From Clostridiales bacterium (GTDB lineage Bacteria > Bacillota > Clostridia > Oscillospirales > CAG-272), in the NCBI GenBank assembly GCA_018370615.1, contig JAGZAC010000081.1, positions 1 to 7,183 on the forward strand: a stretch of DNA of 7,183 bases. Reading direction: 5' to 3'. The translations under genes were made by a program, and so were the position numbers. Shown piece after piece: positions 1 to 5,274 of the stretch (position 1 is its first letter; each line of letters starts with the position of its first letter). The notes under the pieces were generated by a model, which saw nothing but the letters and a program-made list of their open reading frames with translations, was not told the DNA's origin and searched no databases.

Positions 1-2
1 CG

Positions 3-116
3 CTTCCTCTCTTTTTTACAGAATATATTGCCATTATGGGGATGTTTGTCTTTCTGGCACATTATGGAACAAAAGCACTGCAAAGGCTGCATATTTCCAA
101 TAGGACTGAGAATTGA
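3..116 (+). CDS. C-terminal end of an unidentified, probably membrane, protein (partial)
   Basis: Reading from position 3 gives 37 codons that stay open from the window edge to a TGA at 114-116. The peptide has a hydrophobic stretch (TEYIAIMGMFVFLAHYG) followed by a short basic, polar tail (TKALQRLHISNRTEN), which looks like the last membrane helix and cytoplasmic end of an integral membrane protein. A second frame, from position 1, is also open to a TAG at 124-126, but its peptide is less protein-like. The fragment is too short to name a family. Its stop codon lies inside the -35 box of the next gene's promoter, so the two genes are packed closely in the same direction. Confidence 0.4.
   Translation, partial: LPLFFTEYIAIMGMFVFLAHYGTKALQRLHISNRTEN
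79..91 (+). promoter_or_regulatory. Possible LysR-type operator (autoregulation), weak
   Basis: TGCAAAGGCTGCA has the T-N11-A form with a TGCA/TGCA dyad, and its centre (85) lies about 63 bp before the predicted start of the lysR transcript. LysR-type proteins usually bind such boxes near -65. It lies within the end of the upstream coding frame. The motif is short and common by chance, and it does not resemble the candidate box before the operon, so this is a positional suggestion only. Confidence 0.2.
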
Positions 117-141
117 CAAAATATAGAAAAACAAATAAAAT
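113..141 (+). promoter_or_regulatory. Sigma-70/SigA-type promoter for the LysR-type regulator
   Basis: A perfect -35 box TTGACA (113-118) is followed, after exactly 17 bp, by TAAAAT (136-141), which matches the -10 consensus at five of six positions. The spacer is very A-rich. The predicted transcript starts near 148, giving a short leader of about 30 nt before the ATG at 178. The -35 box overlaps the stop codon of the preceding reading frame. Confidence 0.7.
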
Positions 142-177
142 ATATGTGTTCTACATCATTTGGAAACGGTGATTTTT

Positions 178-1071
178 ATGTATAATCCGCAGCTGGAAAC
201 CTTTCTGTACGTGGTAGAGGCAGGAAGCTTCAATAAAGCCGCCGAAAAGCTGTATATTTCCCCCACTGCTGTGATCAAGCAAATTAATCTGCTGGAGGGA
301 AGCCTGGAGCTGCAGCTTTTTCACCGCACCCATCGGGGATTGATTTTGACAGAGGCGGGAAGGTCCCTGTACCAGGATGCCAAATATATTATTCAATACT
401 GCAAAGACTCGGTGACGCGAGCGAAAAATGCCATGCTGGAAAGTGCCAATGTAATCCGCATCGGCACCTCTCCTATGACCCCTGCCCAGGTGCTGGTGGA
501 TCTGTGGCCCAAGCTGCAGAAGGACTGCCCCGACACAAGGTTTCAGCTTGTGCCTTTTGACAACACTCCCCAAAACGCCAGAGAAATTTTAGGAAACCTG
601 GGGCAGAACATCGACGTAGTGGCAGGGATTTTTGACGAGACAATGCTAAGGCTGCGCAAATGTGCGGGACTGGAGATTTCCCGCGAGCCCATTTGCTGCG
701 CGGTATCTGTCCACCACCGGCTGGCCGAGAAGGATAAGCTGACCATACAGGATTTGTACGGAGAAAACCTGATGCTGATGCGCCGAGGCTGGAGCCACTA
801 TGTGGACCTTTTGCGGGACGACCTCTGGAAGAATCATCCCCAAATCCACATTGTAAATTTTGATTTTTACGATGTGGCGGCGTTTAATCAGTGTGAGAAT
901 CTGGGTTGTGTCCTGATGGCGGTGGAAAACTGGCGGTATGTTCACCCGCTTCTCAAAATCCTGCCGGTGGACTGGGGCTATACCATTCCCTTTGGACTTC
1001 TGCATTCCCCAACCCCTTCCCCCACAGTGGCACAATTTTTGCGGGCCGTGGAGAAAGCGGTGAAAGCATAG
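178..1071 (+). CDS. LysR-family transcriptional regulator
   Basis: This 297-residue protein has the normal length and order of a LysR-type regulator. An N-terminal winged helix-turn-helix covers about residues 4-62: the helix-turn-helix lies around 18-37 (SFNKAAEKLYISPTAVIKQI), followed by the wing LFHRTHRGLILTEAG. A linker helix follows, then a periplasmic-binding-protein-like effector domain from about residue 93 (VIRIGTSPMTPAQVLVDLWP) to the end. The ATG at 178 is preferred because GGTGA at 168-172 sits 5 nt upstream and the DNA-binding domain starts in register. An in-frame TTG at 160 would add six residues but lacks a purine-rich site. The gene has its own promoter and precedes, in the same direction, an operon of esterases and oxidoreductases that it probably regulates. 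The inducer is unknown. Confidence 0.93.
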   Translation: MYNPQLETFLYVVEAGSFNKAAEKLYISPTAVIKQINLLEGSLELQLFHRTHRGLILTEAGRSLYQDAKYIIQYCKDSVTRAKNAMLESANVIRIGTSPMTPAQVLVDLWPKLQKDCPDTRFQLVPFDNTPQNAREILGNLGQNIDVVAGIFDETMLRLRKCAGLEISREPICCAVSVHHRLAEKDKLTIQDLYGENLMLMRRGWSHYVDLLRDDLWKNHPQIHIVNFDFYDVAAFNQCENLGCVLMAVENWRYVHPLLKILPVDWGYTIPFGLLHSPTPSPTVAQFLRAVEKAVKA

Positions 1072-1084
1072 CAAATTTGGAGCC

Positions 1085-1106
1085 AGCCCCCTTTGCACAA
1101 GGGGCC
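1085..1106 (+). repeat. Orphan right-end hairpin of the intergenic repeat
   Basis: A hairpin CCCCTT-TGCAC-AAGGGG starts 14 nt after the lysR stop. The 20 bases at 1085-1104 are identical to 1360-1379, the right end of the full repeat unit at 1267-1382. No matching left half precedes it, so it looks like the remnant of a further copy. There is no T-tract directly after it, so it is a poor intrinsic terminator, although it could protect the 3' end of the lysR transcript. Confidence 0.7.
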
Positions 1107-1119
1107 TAAACAAACCCAA

Positions 1120-1224
1120 GCCTCCCCTGTGTAAGGGGAGGTGGCTCGCCGTAGGCGAGACGGAAGGGTTGTAGTAGACAATCCCTCACCCGCTTCGCGG
1201 GAGCTCCCTTTACACAAGGGAGCC
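1120..1224 (+). repeat. Multi-hairpin intergenic repeat, copy A
   Basis: About 105 bp built from successive hairpins: CCTCCCCT/AGGGGAGG (1121-1128 with 1134-1141), CTCGCC/GGCGAG (1145-1150 with 1154-1159), CCCGC/GCGGG (1189-1193 with 1197-1201) and GCTCCCTT/AAGGGAGC (1203-1210 with 1216-1223). A longer-range pairing of AGGG-TTGT (1165-1172) with ACAATCCCT (1178-1186), with one bulge, encloses the central spacer. The first 53 bases (1120-1172) match 1267-1319 at 50 of 53 positions. The two ends are imperfect inverted repeats of each other. There is no coding capacity, so a MITE-like or REP-like non-autonomous element is the best description. I recall similar repeats from gut Clostridia genomes but cannot name a described family. 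Confidence 0.85.
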
Positions 1225-1236
1225 TACGTAATTTTA

Positions 1237-1262
1237 GCCTCCCCAGTGCGGGAGCTTTTTTT
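1237..1262 (+). terminator. Degenerate repeat hairpin with T-tract, likely terminator
   Basis: The stem CTCCC (1239-1243) / GGGAG (1250-1254) with a 6-nt loop is followed after one base by seven T residues (1256-1262). The left arm, GCCTCCCC, is the same as the left end of the flanking repeat units, and the right arm GGGAGC resembles their right end. It may therefore be a collapsed copy in which the two ends became joined. In form it can act as an intrinsic terminator for the lysR transcript. Confidence 0.5.
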
Positions 1263-1266
1263 CTTT

Positions 1267-1382
1267 GCCTCCCCTGTGCAAGGGGAGGTGGCTCGTCGCA
1301 GGCGAGACGGAAGGGTTGTTATAGGAGAACAATCCCCCAGCCTCCGCATATGCGGAGGCAGCCCCCTTTGCACAAGGGGGCC
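1267..1382 (+). repeat. Multi-hairpin intergenic repeat, copy B
   Basis: This is a second copy in the same orientation as copy A, about 116 bp long. Its hairpins are CCTCCCCT/AGGGGAGG (1268-1275 with 1281-1288), CTCGTC/GGCGAG (1292-1297 with 1301-1306, one G-T pair), TTGTT/AACAA (1316-1320 with 1328-1332), a perfect 20-bp palindrome at 1340-1359 (GCCTCCGCAT and its complement), and GCCCCCTT/AAGGGGGC (1361-1368 with 1374-1381). The palindrome occupies the place of copy A's CCCGC/GCGGG hairpin but has a different sequence. No target-site duplication is obvious at either end. Confidence 0.85.
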
Positions 1383-1389
1383 TTTTGTT
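1361..1389 (+). terminator. Terminal hairpin of copy B as possible weak terminator
   Basis: The last hairpin of copy B (8-bp stem, loop TGCAC) is followed by CTTTTGTT, a short interrupted T-tract at 1383-1389. It could stop transcription coming from lysR, but the tract is poor and the hairpin is part of the repeat, so a terminator role is uncertain. Confidence 0.35.
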
Positions 1390-1415
1390 AATGACTTGCG
1401 GACATTACTGACTGT

Positions 1416-1428
1416 TAACCTTTTGGTA
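1416..1428 (+). promoter_or_regulatory. Candidate LysR-type operator upstream of the operon
   Basis: TAACCTTTTGGTA has the T-N11-A form with an ACC/GGT dyad around a TTTT centre. Its midpoint (about 1422) is 65 bp before the transcription start (about 1487) predicted from the TATAAT at 1475-1480, the distance usual for the recognition site of LysR-type activators. Two TGTTAA copies (1386-1391 and 1413-1418) lie nearby, the second overlapping the box. The fit is positional and the motif is short. Confidence 0.3.
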
Positions 1429-1445
1429 TATACTGCATAACGAAT

Positions 1446-1475
1446 CGAGACTTCCCATGAGGTCTCGGCTTTTTT
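1446..1475 (+). terminator. Intrinsic terminator upstream of the operon
   Basis: A nine-pair stem, CGAGACTTC (1446-1454) with GAGGTCTCG (1459-1467) and one G-T pair, closes a CCAT loop. It is followed after GC... no further than two bases later by six T residues (1470-1475). It should stop read-through from lysR and the repeat region before the operon. If an upstream start (for example a weak TGG-TATATA element at 1424-1432) were used, the hairpin would instead sit in a leader and act as an attenuator. Confidence 0.8.
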
Positions 1476-1480
1476 ATAAT
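1452..1480 (+). promoter_or_regulatory. Promoter of the esterase-dehydrogenase-flavodoxin operon
   Basis: A perfect -10 box TATAAT (1475-1480) lies 17 bp after TTCCCA (1452-1457), which matches four of six bases of the -35 consensus. Transcription would begin near 1487, about 28 nt before the ATG at 1515. The -35 sequence lies within the arm and loop of the terminator, and the -10 shares the last T of its T-tract. The weak -35 suits a promoter that needs an activator, consistent with control by the LysR protein. Confidence 0.55.
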
Positions 1481-1514
1481 AAGAGCAACAGAACAGAAAG
1501 GCGAGTGAAAATGG

Positions 1515-2510
1515 ATGAAAAAGGGGACACTCCTTACGGTCTGGCTCTGTATCCTGTTTTGCCTTGCCGGATGCAGCGGCACTTATGAAACGGAAGAGGC
1601 GGCGCCCATGGAGACAGAAAGCGGCGGAGCATTCACAGTGGACACAAAAATTGAGGAAGTAATCAGCGACCCGGTCTTTGGGGAATATGGGCGGCTGATC
1701 TTTCCCGTAGACAGCGGCTACTGGAGCGGCGACACGCTGGGCGACCTCCGGCTCACCTGGTACAACAACATCAACCCGGATAAAACAGTGGAGATTGTCA
1801 ACAATTTGTACGACCGTGCCAGTGCAGGCGAGACCGTATTCTACGATATATACACAGAGGAAGAAAAAGCGGCGGACCCAGACAAGGAAGACACCGGATT
1901 GTTCTTTTTTCGGGGAGAGCCGAGGGAAAGATTCGCAATATGCAATGCCGGAGGCGGATTCGCTTATGTAGGCGCCATGCAAGACAGCTTTCCTCATGCG
2001 TTGGAGCTGTCAAAAACGGGGTATAATGCCTTTGCCCTTATTTACCGTCCCGGCGCACAGACTGCCTGCGAGGACCTGGCAAGAGCCATCAGCTTTGTTT
2101 TTGCCCACGCGGACGAACTGGAGGTTGATACAGACTGCTACTCCCTCTGGGGCGGCTCAGCGGGTGCGAGAATGGCGGCATGGCTGGGCTCCTACGGGCC
2201 AGCGGCCTTCGGCGGGGATGACCTTCCCCAGCCTGGAGCAGTGATTATGCAGTATACGGGACATTCCGAATATACGGAAAACGACCCGCCGACCTTTGCC
2301 TGTGTGGGAAAAAACGATGGCATTGCAAACTGGCGCACCATGCAGCAGCGCATACAGGCGCTTAGCGATTTGGGCATTCCCACAGAATTCCATCACTACC
2401 CAGGACTGGGGCACGGCTTTGGTCTGGGTACAGGCACCGTGGCCGAAGGATGGCTCGACGAAGCTATCGCCTTCTGGGAAGCGCAGATGCCAGATGAAAG
2501 CAATGGATAA
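1515..2510 (+). CDS. Lipoprotein alpha/beta-hydrolase, esterase-like
   Basis: This 331-residue protein begins with a lipoprotein signal peptide (MKK, a hydrophobic core, then lipobox LAGC with Cys20) and is expected to be anchored on the outer face of the membrane. After an acidic linker (21-50), an alpha/beta-hydrolase fold of the acetyl-esterase/BD-FAE type covers about 125-325. It shows an oxyanion-region NAGGGF (144-149), the nucleophile elbow GGSAG with Ser215, an acid candidate Asp268 in VGKND, and His300 in GHGFG. Residues 50-125 are an extra N-terminal segment of unknown role. The ATG at 1515 is chosen because it gives the signal peptide, with AAAGGCGAG at 1497-1505 upstream; the ATG at 1511 is out of frame. 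It is the first gene of the operon and is distantly related to the last. The substrate is unknown, and short-chain carboxylic or acetylated carbohydrate esters are plausible. Confidence 0.88.
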   Translation: MKKGTLLTVWLCILFCLAGCSGTYETEEAAPMETESGGAFTVDTKIEEVISDPVFGEYGRLIFPVDSGYWSGDTLGDLRLTWYNNINPDKTVEIVNNLYDRASAGETVFYDIYTEEEKAADPDKEDTGLFFFRGEPRERFAICNAGGGFAYVGAMQDSFPHALELSKTGYNAFALIYRPGAQTACEDLARAISFVFAHADELEVDTDCYSLWGGSAGARMAAWLGSYGPAAFGGDDLPQPGAVIMQYTGHSEYTENDPPTFACVGKNDGIANWRTMQQRIQALSDLGIPTEFHHYPGLGHGFGLGTGTVAEGWLDEAIAFWEAQMPDESNG

Positions 2511-2532
2511 AACAGGGAAAGGAGTTTTTCAA

Positions 2533-3363
2533 ATGAAACATGTAATGATATTGACAGGAGCAGGCCAGATCGGCATGGCGATTGCCCGCCGGATGGGAGC
2601 GGGAATGAAGATTGTCATCGGCGACAAAAATCCCGACAATGCAAAAAGCGTAGCCGCTACAATGGAAGAAGCCGGATTTGATACTGTGGCAAAAGAAATG
2701 GATCTTTCCTCTCGTGCGTCCATCAAGCAGCTGATTGCCGAGGCACAGACATACGGCGACATCACCATGCTGGTCAACGCGGCCGGGGTCTCTCCCAGCC
2801 AGGCGCCGGTGGAGATGATTTTGAAGGTGGATTTATATGGAACGGCAGTCCTTCTGGAAGAAGCGGGCAAAGTCATTGCCCCCGGCGGTGTCGGTGTGAC
2901 CATTTCCAGTCAATCCGGGCACCGGATGCCTGCGCTTACCCCAGAAGAAGATATGCAGCTGGCCTGTACCCCCACAGAGGAGCTTTTGCAGCTGGATCTC
3001 TTACAGCCGGAAAATATTCGGGATACACTGCACGCCTATCAGCTGTCCAAACGCTGCAATGAAAAAAGAGTGATGGCTGAATCGGTAAAATGGGGAGAGC
3101 GAGGAGCGAGACTCAATTCCATCTCTCCGGGAATTGTGGTGACTCCGCTGGCGATAGATGAGTTCAACGGCCCCAGAGGAGATTTCTACAAAAACATGTT
3201 TGCTAAATGCCCGGCTGGACGTCCCGGAACTGCGGATGAAATCGCAAATGTAGCAGAACTTCTCATGAACGACAAGGGCGCCTTCATTACCGGATCCGAT
3301 TTTCTCGTTGACGGCGGCGCCACGGCTTCGTATTTTTACGGTCCGCTCCGTCCGGAAAATTGA
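2533..3363 (+). CDS. Short-chain dehydrogenase/reductase (SDR), atypical
   Basis: This 276-residue cytosolic NAD(P)-dependent oxidoreductase probably interconverts an alcohol and a ketone or aldehyde. The Rossmann motif is TGAGQIG (8-14), with a GxGxxG spacing one residue shorter than the classical SDR TGxxxGxG. Asp31 at the end of the second strand favours NAD(H). NAAG is at 82-85, the catalytic Ser is around 125-128 (ISSQSG), and YxxxK is Tyr169/Lys173. SPG and TP (198-205) and a C-terminal GSDFLVDGG are typical. About 30 extra residues lie between the Ser and Tyr, as in bacterial 3-alpha-hydroxysteroid dehydrogenase/carbonyl reductase. The start at 2533 is set by AAAGGAG (2518-2524), 8 nt upstream; the frame is open further upstream only as overlap with the preceding gene. 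The gap to that gene is 22 nt. Confidence 0.92.
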   Translation: MKHVMILTGAGQIGMAIARRMGAGMKIVIGDKNPDNAKSVAATMEEAGFDTVAKEMDLSSRASIKQLIAEAQTYGDITMLVNAAGVSPSQAPVEMILKVDLYGTAVLLEEAGKVIAPGGVGVTISSQSGHRMPALTPEEDMQLACTPTEELLQLDLLQPENIRDTLHAYQLSKRCNEKRVMAESVKWGERGARLNSISPGIVVTPLAIDEFNGPRGDFYKNMFAKCPAGRPGTADEIANVAELLMNDKGAFITGSDFLVDGGATASYFYGPLRPEN

Positions 3364-3374
3364 GGAGTTACCTG

Positions 3375-3401
3375 ATGATAGGGGATGTTATTAAATCATG
3401 A
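3375..3401 (+). CDS. Eight-codon leader ORF coupled to the Fe-ADH gene (putative)
   Basis: ATG at 3375 opens an eight-residue frame (MIGDVIKS) that ends at TGA 3399-3401, overlapping the ATG of the next gene as ATGA. It has the best ribosome site in this gap: GAGGAG at 3362-3367, 7 nt upstream. The dehydrogenase's own candidate site (AGGGGA, 3380-3385) is 12 nt from its start, which is long. The arrangement suggests translational coupling, with ribosomes finishing the short peptide and restarting on the dehydrogenase. The peptide itself may have no function, and such a short frame may arise by chance. Confidence 0.4.
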   Translation: MIGDVIKS

Positions 3402-4567
3402 ATAACTTTATTTTTCAAAACGCAACCAAAGTCTATTTTGGACAGGGCTGTGTAAAGGAATATCTGGCCTGTTTGACCAAGAACGCCGATACTGTACTGC
3501 TGGCCTACGGCGGCGGTTCCATCAAGCAGTCCGGCATTTACGATGAAGTGGTCGGGATCCTGCAAAATGCAGGCAAGACCATTGTAGAGTTTGACCATAT
3601 CATGTCGAATCCCACCTATGCTAAGGTACAGGAGGGGGCAAAGCTGGCCAGAGAAAGCGGGGCAGATATGATTCTCGCCGTGGGCGGCGGCAGTGTAATG
3701 GACTGCTGTAAAGCAGTATCCCTCGCCGCCCGGTATGAGGGAGACATTTGGGAGGACTTTTGGGCGCGTCCCGGTGTAATTGAAGTGGAGCCTCTGCCGT
3801 TGGGGGTGATCGTCACTGTGGCGGGCACCGGCAGCGAATGCAACGGCGGCGCCGTTATCACCAACGAGGAGAAAAAAATCAAAACGGGCCGAGATTATCC
3901 CAAGCTCAACCCTCGATTTGCGTTGATGGACCCCACCTATACCTACAGCGTTCCCAAAGGCCAGATGGTTTCCGGCAGCTTCGATATTCTCTCCCACATT
4001 ATGGAGACCTACTTCAGTGAGCCCAACGAGGACAACGTTTCGGACGACATTATGGAGGCCCTGATGAAAAGCGTCATCCGCAATCTGCGCGCCGCAATCC
4101 AAAATCCAAAGGATTACACTGCCCGCTCCAATTTAATGTGGGATTCTACCATGGCAGAAAACCGGGTCATCAAGATGGGAAAGAAATGTGACTTTGAATG
4201 CCACAACATGGAGCACCAGCTGGGCGCCTACACGGACTGCAATCACGGCCAGGGCCTTGCGGTGCTGCATCCGGTCTATTACCGGCATATCTATAAGGAA
4301 GGACTGCCAAAATTTGTCCGTTTTGCGGAAAATGTCTGGGGCATTGCCCGGGACGGCAAAAGCGACGAAGCGCTGGCCCTCTCCGGGATCCAGGCACTGG
4401 CGGACTTTATCAAAGAGATCGGCCTGCCCACAACCTTAAAGGAGCTGGGTGTTACCGATAAAAAACAGCTAAAGGAGATCGCCTTCTCCTGCGGGATCTC
4501 CCAAGGCAGCTACAAGAAGATCACCCATGAAGAAATCCTGGAAATTTTCCAGGAATGCTACGAATGA
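3398..4567 (+). CDS. Iron-containing alcohol dehydrogenase (YqhD/butanol dehydrogenase-like)
   Basis: This 389-residue protein has the full length of a group III (Fe-type) alcohol dehydrogenase, which reduces aldehydes to alcohols in the cytosol. The N-terminus (MNNFIFQNATKVYFG) is typical of the YqhD/BDH branch. GGGS at 38-41 matches the NADPH-binding loop of YqhD, so NADP(H) is the likely cofactor. A second GGGS (96-99) belongs to the nucleotide-binding domain. Metal ligands by motif are Asp196, His200, His269 and His283, with the conserved active-site His273 in MEHQLGAY. No ligand appears to be missing. A TAA at 3392-3394 in the same frame rules out an earlier start. The gene follows the SDR gene by 34 nt and is probably translated by coupling to the small frame at 3375. 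Aldehyde detoxification or use of an alcohol are both possible roles. Confidence 0.95.
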   Translation: MNNFIFQNATKVYFGQGCVKEYLACLTKNADTVLLAYGGGSIKQSGIYDEVVGILQNAGKTIVEFDHIMSNPTYAKVQEGAKLARESGADMILAVGGGSVMDCCKAVSLAARYEGDIWEDFWARPGVIEVEPLPLGVIVTVAGTGSECNGGAVITNEEKKIKTGRDYPKLNPRFALMDPTYTYSVPKGQMVSGSFDILSHIMETYFSEPNEDNVSDDIMEALMKSVIRNLRAAIQNPKDYTARSNLMWDSTMAENRVIKMGKKCDFECHNMEHQLGAYTDCNHGQGLAVLHPVYYRHIYKEGLPKFVRFAENVWGIARDGKSDEALALSGIQALADFIKEIGLPTTLKELGVTDKKQLKEIAFSCGISQGSYKKITHEEILEIFQECYE

Positions 4568-4581
4568 AAGGAGTATCGCAC

Positions 4582-5250
4582 ATGAAAAAACTTACCGCAT
4601 TTCTTTTGGGGCTTGTAATGGTACTGAGCCTCGCCGCCTGCAGCAGCGAAAATTCTCCCGCCGCAGACACGCCGAATTCCTCCAGCCAGGAGAACTCCAC
4701 TGCCACCTCCGGAGAAAGTTCCGATGAGACCTCCGCCCAGACAGATTCCTCTGCGGCAGGTGCCGGCAACACCTTGGTAGTGTACTTTTCCGCCACCGGA
4801 AACACTGAAGAAGCGGCAGGGTATATCGCCGAAATTACCGGCGGAGATCTGCTTGAACTGGAACCTGCCGACCCCTACACCGACGAGGACTTGAACTACA
4901 ATAATGACGACAGCCGTGTTTCACGGGAGCATGAGGATGCGTCCCTGCGGGATGTGGAACTGGTGGCCGACACCGTGGAAAACTGGGATGACTATGACAC
5001 CGTTTTTATCGGATACCCGATTTGGTGGGGCATCGCAGCCTGGCCGGTGGATACCTTTATTGAAGCGAACGACTTTACCGATAAGACTGTCATTCCTTTC
5101 TGCACCTCCGCCAGCTCCGGACTGGGTGACAGCGGTGAACTGCTGGCAGAAATGGCCGGCACCGGCAACTGGCTGGAGGGTCATCGCTTCTCCTCCAGAG
5201 TCAGCCGGGACGATGTGCAGACCTGGCTGGACGAATTGCATTTGTCTTAA
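4582..5250 (+). CDS. Lipoprotein flavodoxin (extracytoplasmic FMN-binding domain)
   Basis: This 222-residue protein has a clear lipoprotein signal (MKKLTAFLLGLVMVLSLAAC, Cys20 as the lipidated residue). A Ser/Thr/Glu-rich linker (21-62) is typical of surface-exposed lipoproteins. A flavodoxin-like domain follows from 63 to the end: strand TLVVYFS, FMN phosphate loop SATGNT (70-75), and the aromatic loop GYPIWWG (144-150), whose Trp residues probably stack on the flavin. Flavodoxins are normally cytosolic, so a surface-anchored form points to electron transfer or quinone/flavin reduction outside the membrane. The ATG at 4582 is supported by AAAGGAG (4567-4573) 8 nt upstream; an in-frame ATG at 4555 would bury the signal peptide. 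The gap to the Fe-ADH gene is 14 nt. No dedicated reductase is encoded in the window. Confidence 0.92.
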   Translation: MKKLTAFLLGLVMVLSLAACSSENSPAADTPNSSSQENSTATSGESSDETSAQTDSSAAGAGNTLVVYFSATGNTEEAAGYIAEITGGDLLELEPADPYTDEDLNYNNDDSRVSREHEDASLRDVELVADTVENWDDYDTVFIGYPIWWGIAAWPVDTFIEANDFTDKTVIPFCTSASSGLGDSGELLAEMAGTGNWLEGHRFSSRVSRDDVQTWLDELHLS

Positions 5251-5274
5251 TTGGGGAGAACCCGGATTCAATCA

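Noticed and set aside
1085..1382. CRISPR array
   Set aside because: The repeats are long, imperfect and internally palindromic, without regular short repeats and unique spacers.
1120..1382. A composite or complete transposon formed by copies A and B
   Set aside because: There is no transposase gene between or beside them, only 42 nt separates them, they are in direct orientation, and I see no target-site duplication.
1141..1440. A 99-codon + strand frame across the repeat region
   Set aside because: It runs through both hairpin repeats, its peptide is mainly translated repeat sequence rich in Arg and Gly, and it has no convincing ribosome site.
1390..1480. A riboswitch before the operon
   Set aside because: The predicted leader after the TATAAT is only about 28 nt, too short for an aptamer, and no known conserved riboswitch motif is visible upstream of the terminator.
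1224..1997. A 257-codon frame on the minus strand
   Set aside because: It spans repeats and terminator and then runs antisense to the lipoprotein esterase gene. The sense frame has a signal peptide and catalytic motifs, and the antisense peptide shows no recognisable domain.
2296..2532. Upstream extension of the SDR frame into the preceding gene
   Set aside because: The peptide has no SDR features, overlaps the esterase gene out of frame, and the strong AAAGGAG site at 2518-2524 sets the start at 2533.
3368..4102. A 244-codon minus-strand frame opposite the Fe-ADH gene
   Set aside because: It is the antisense shadow of a well-supported alcohol dehydrogenase, with no domain features of its own.
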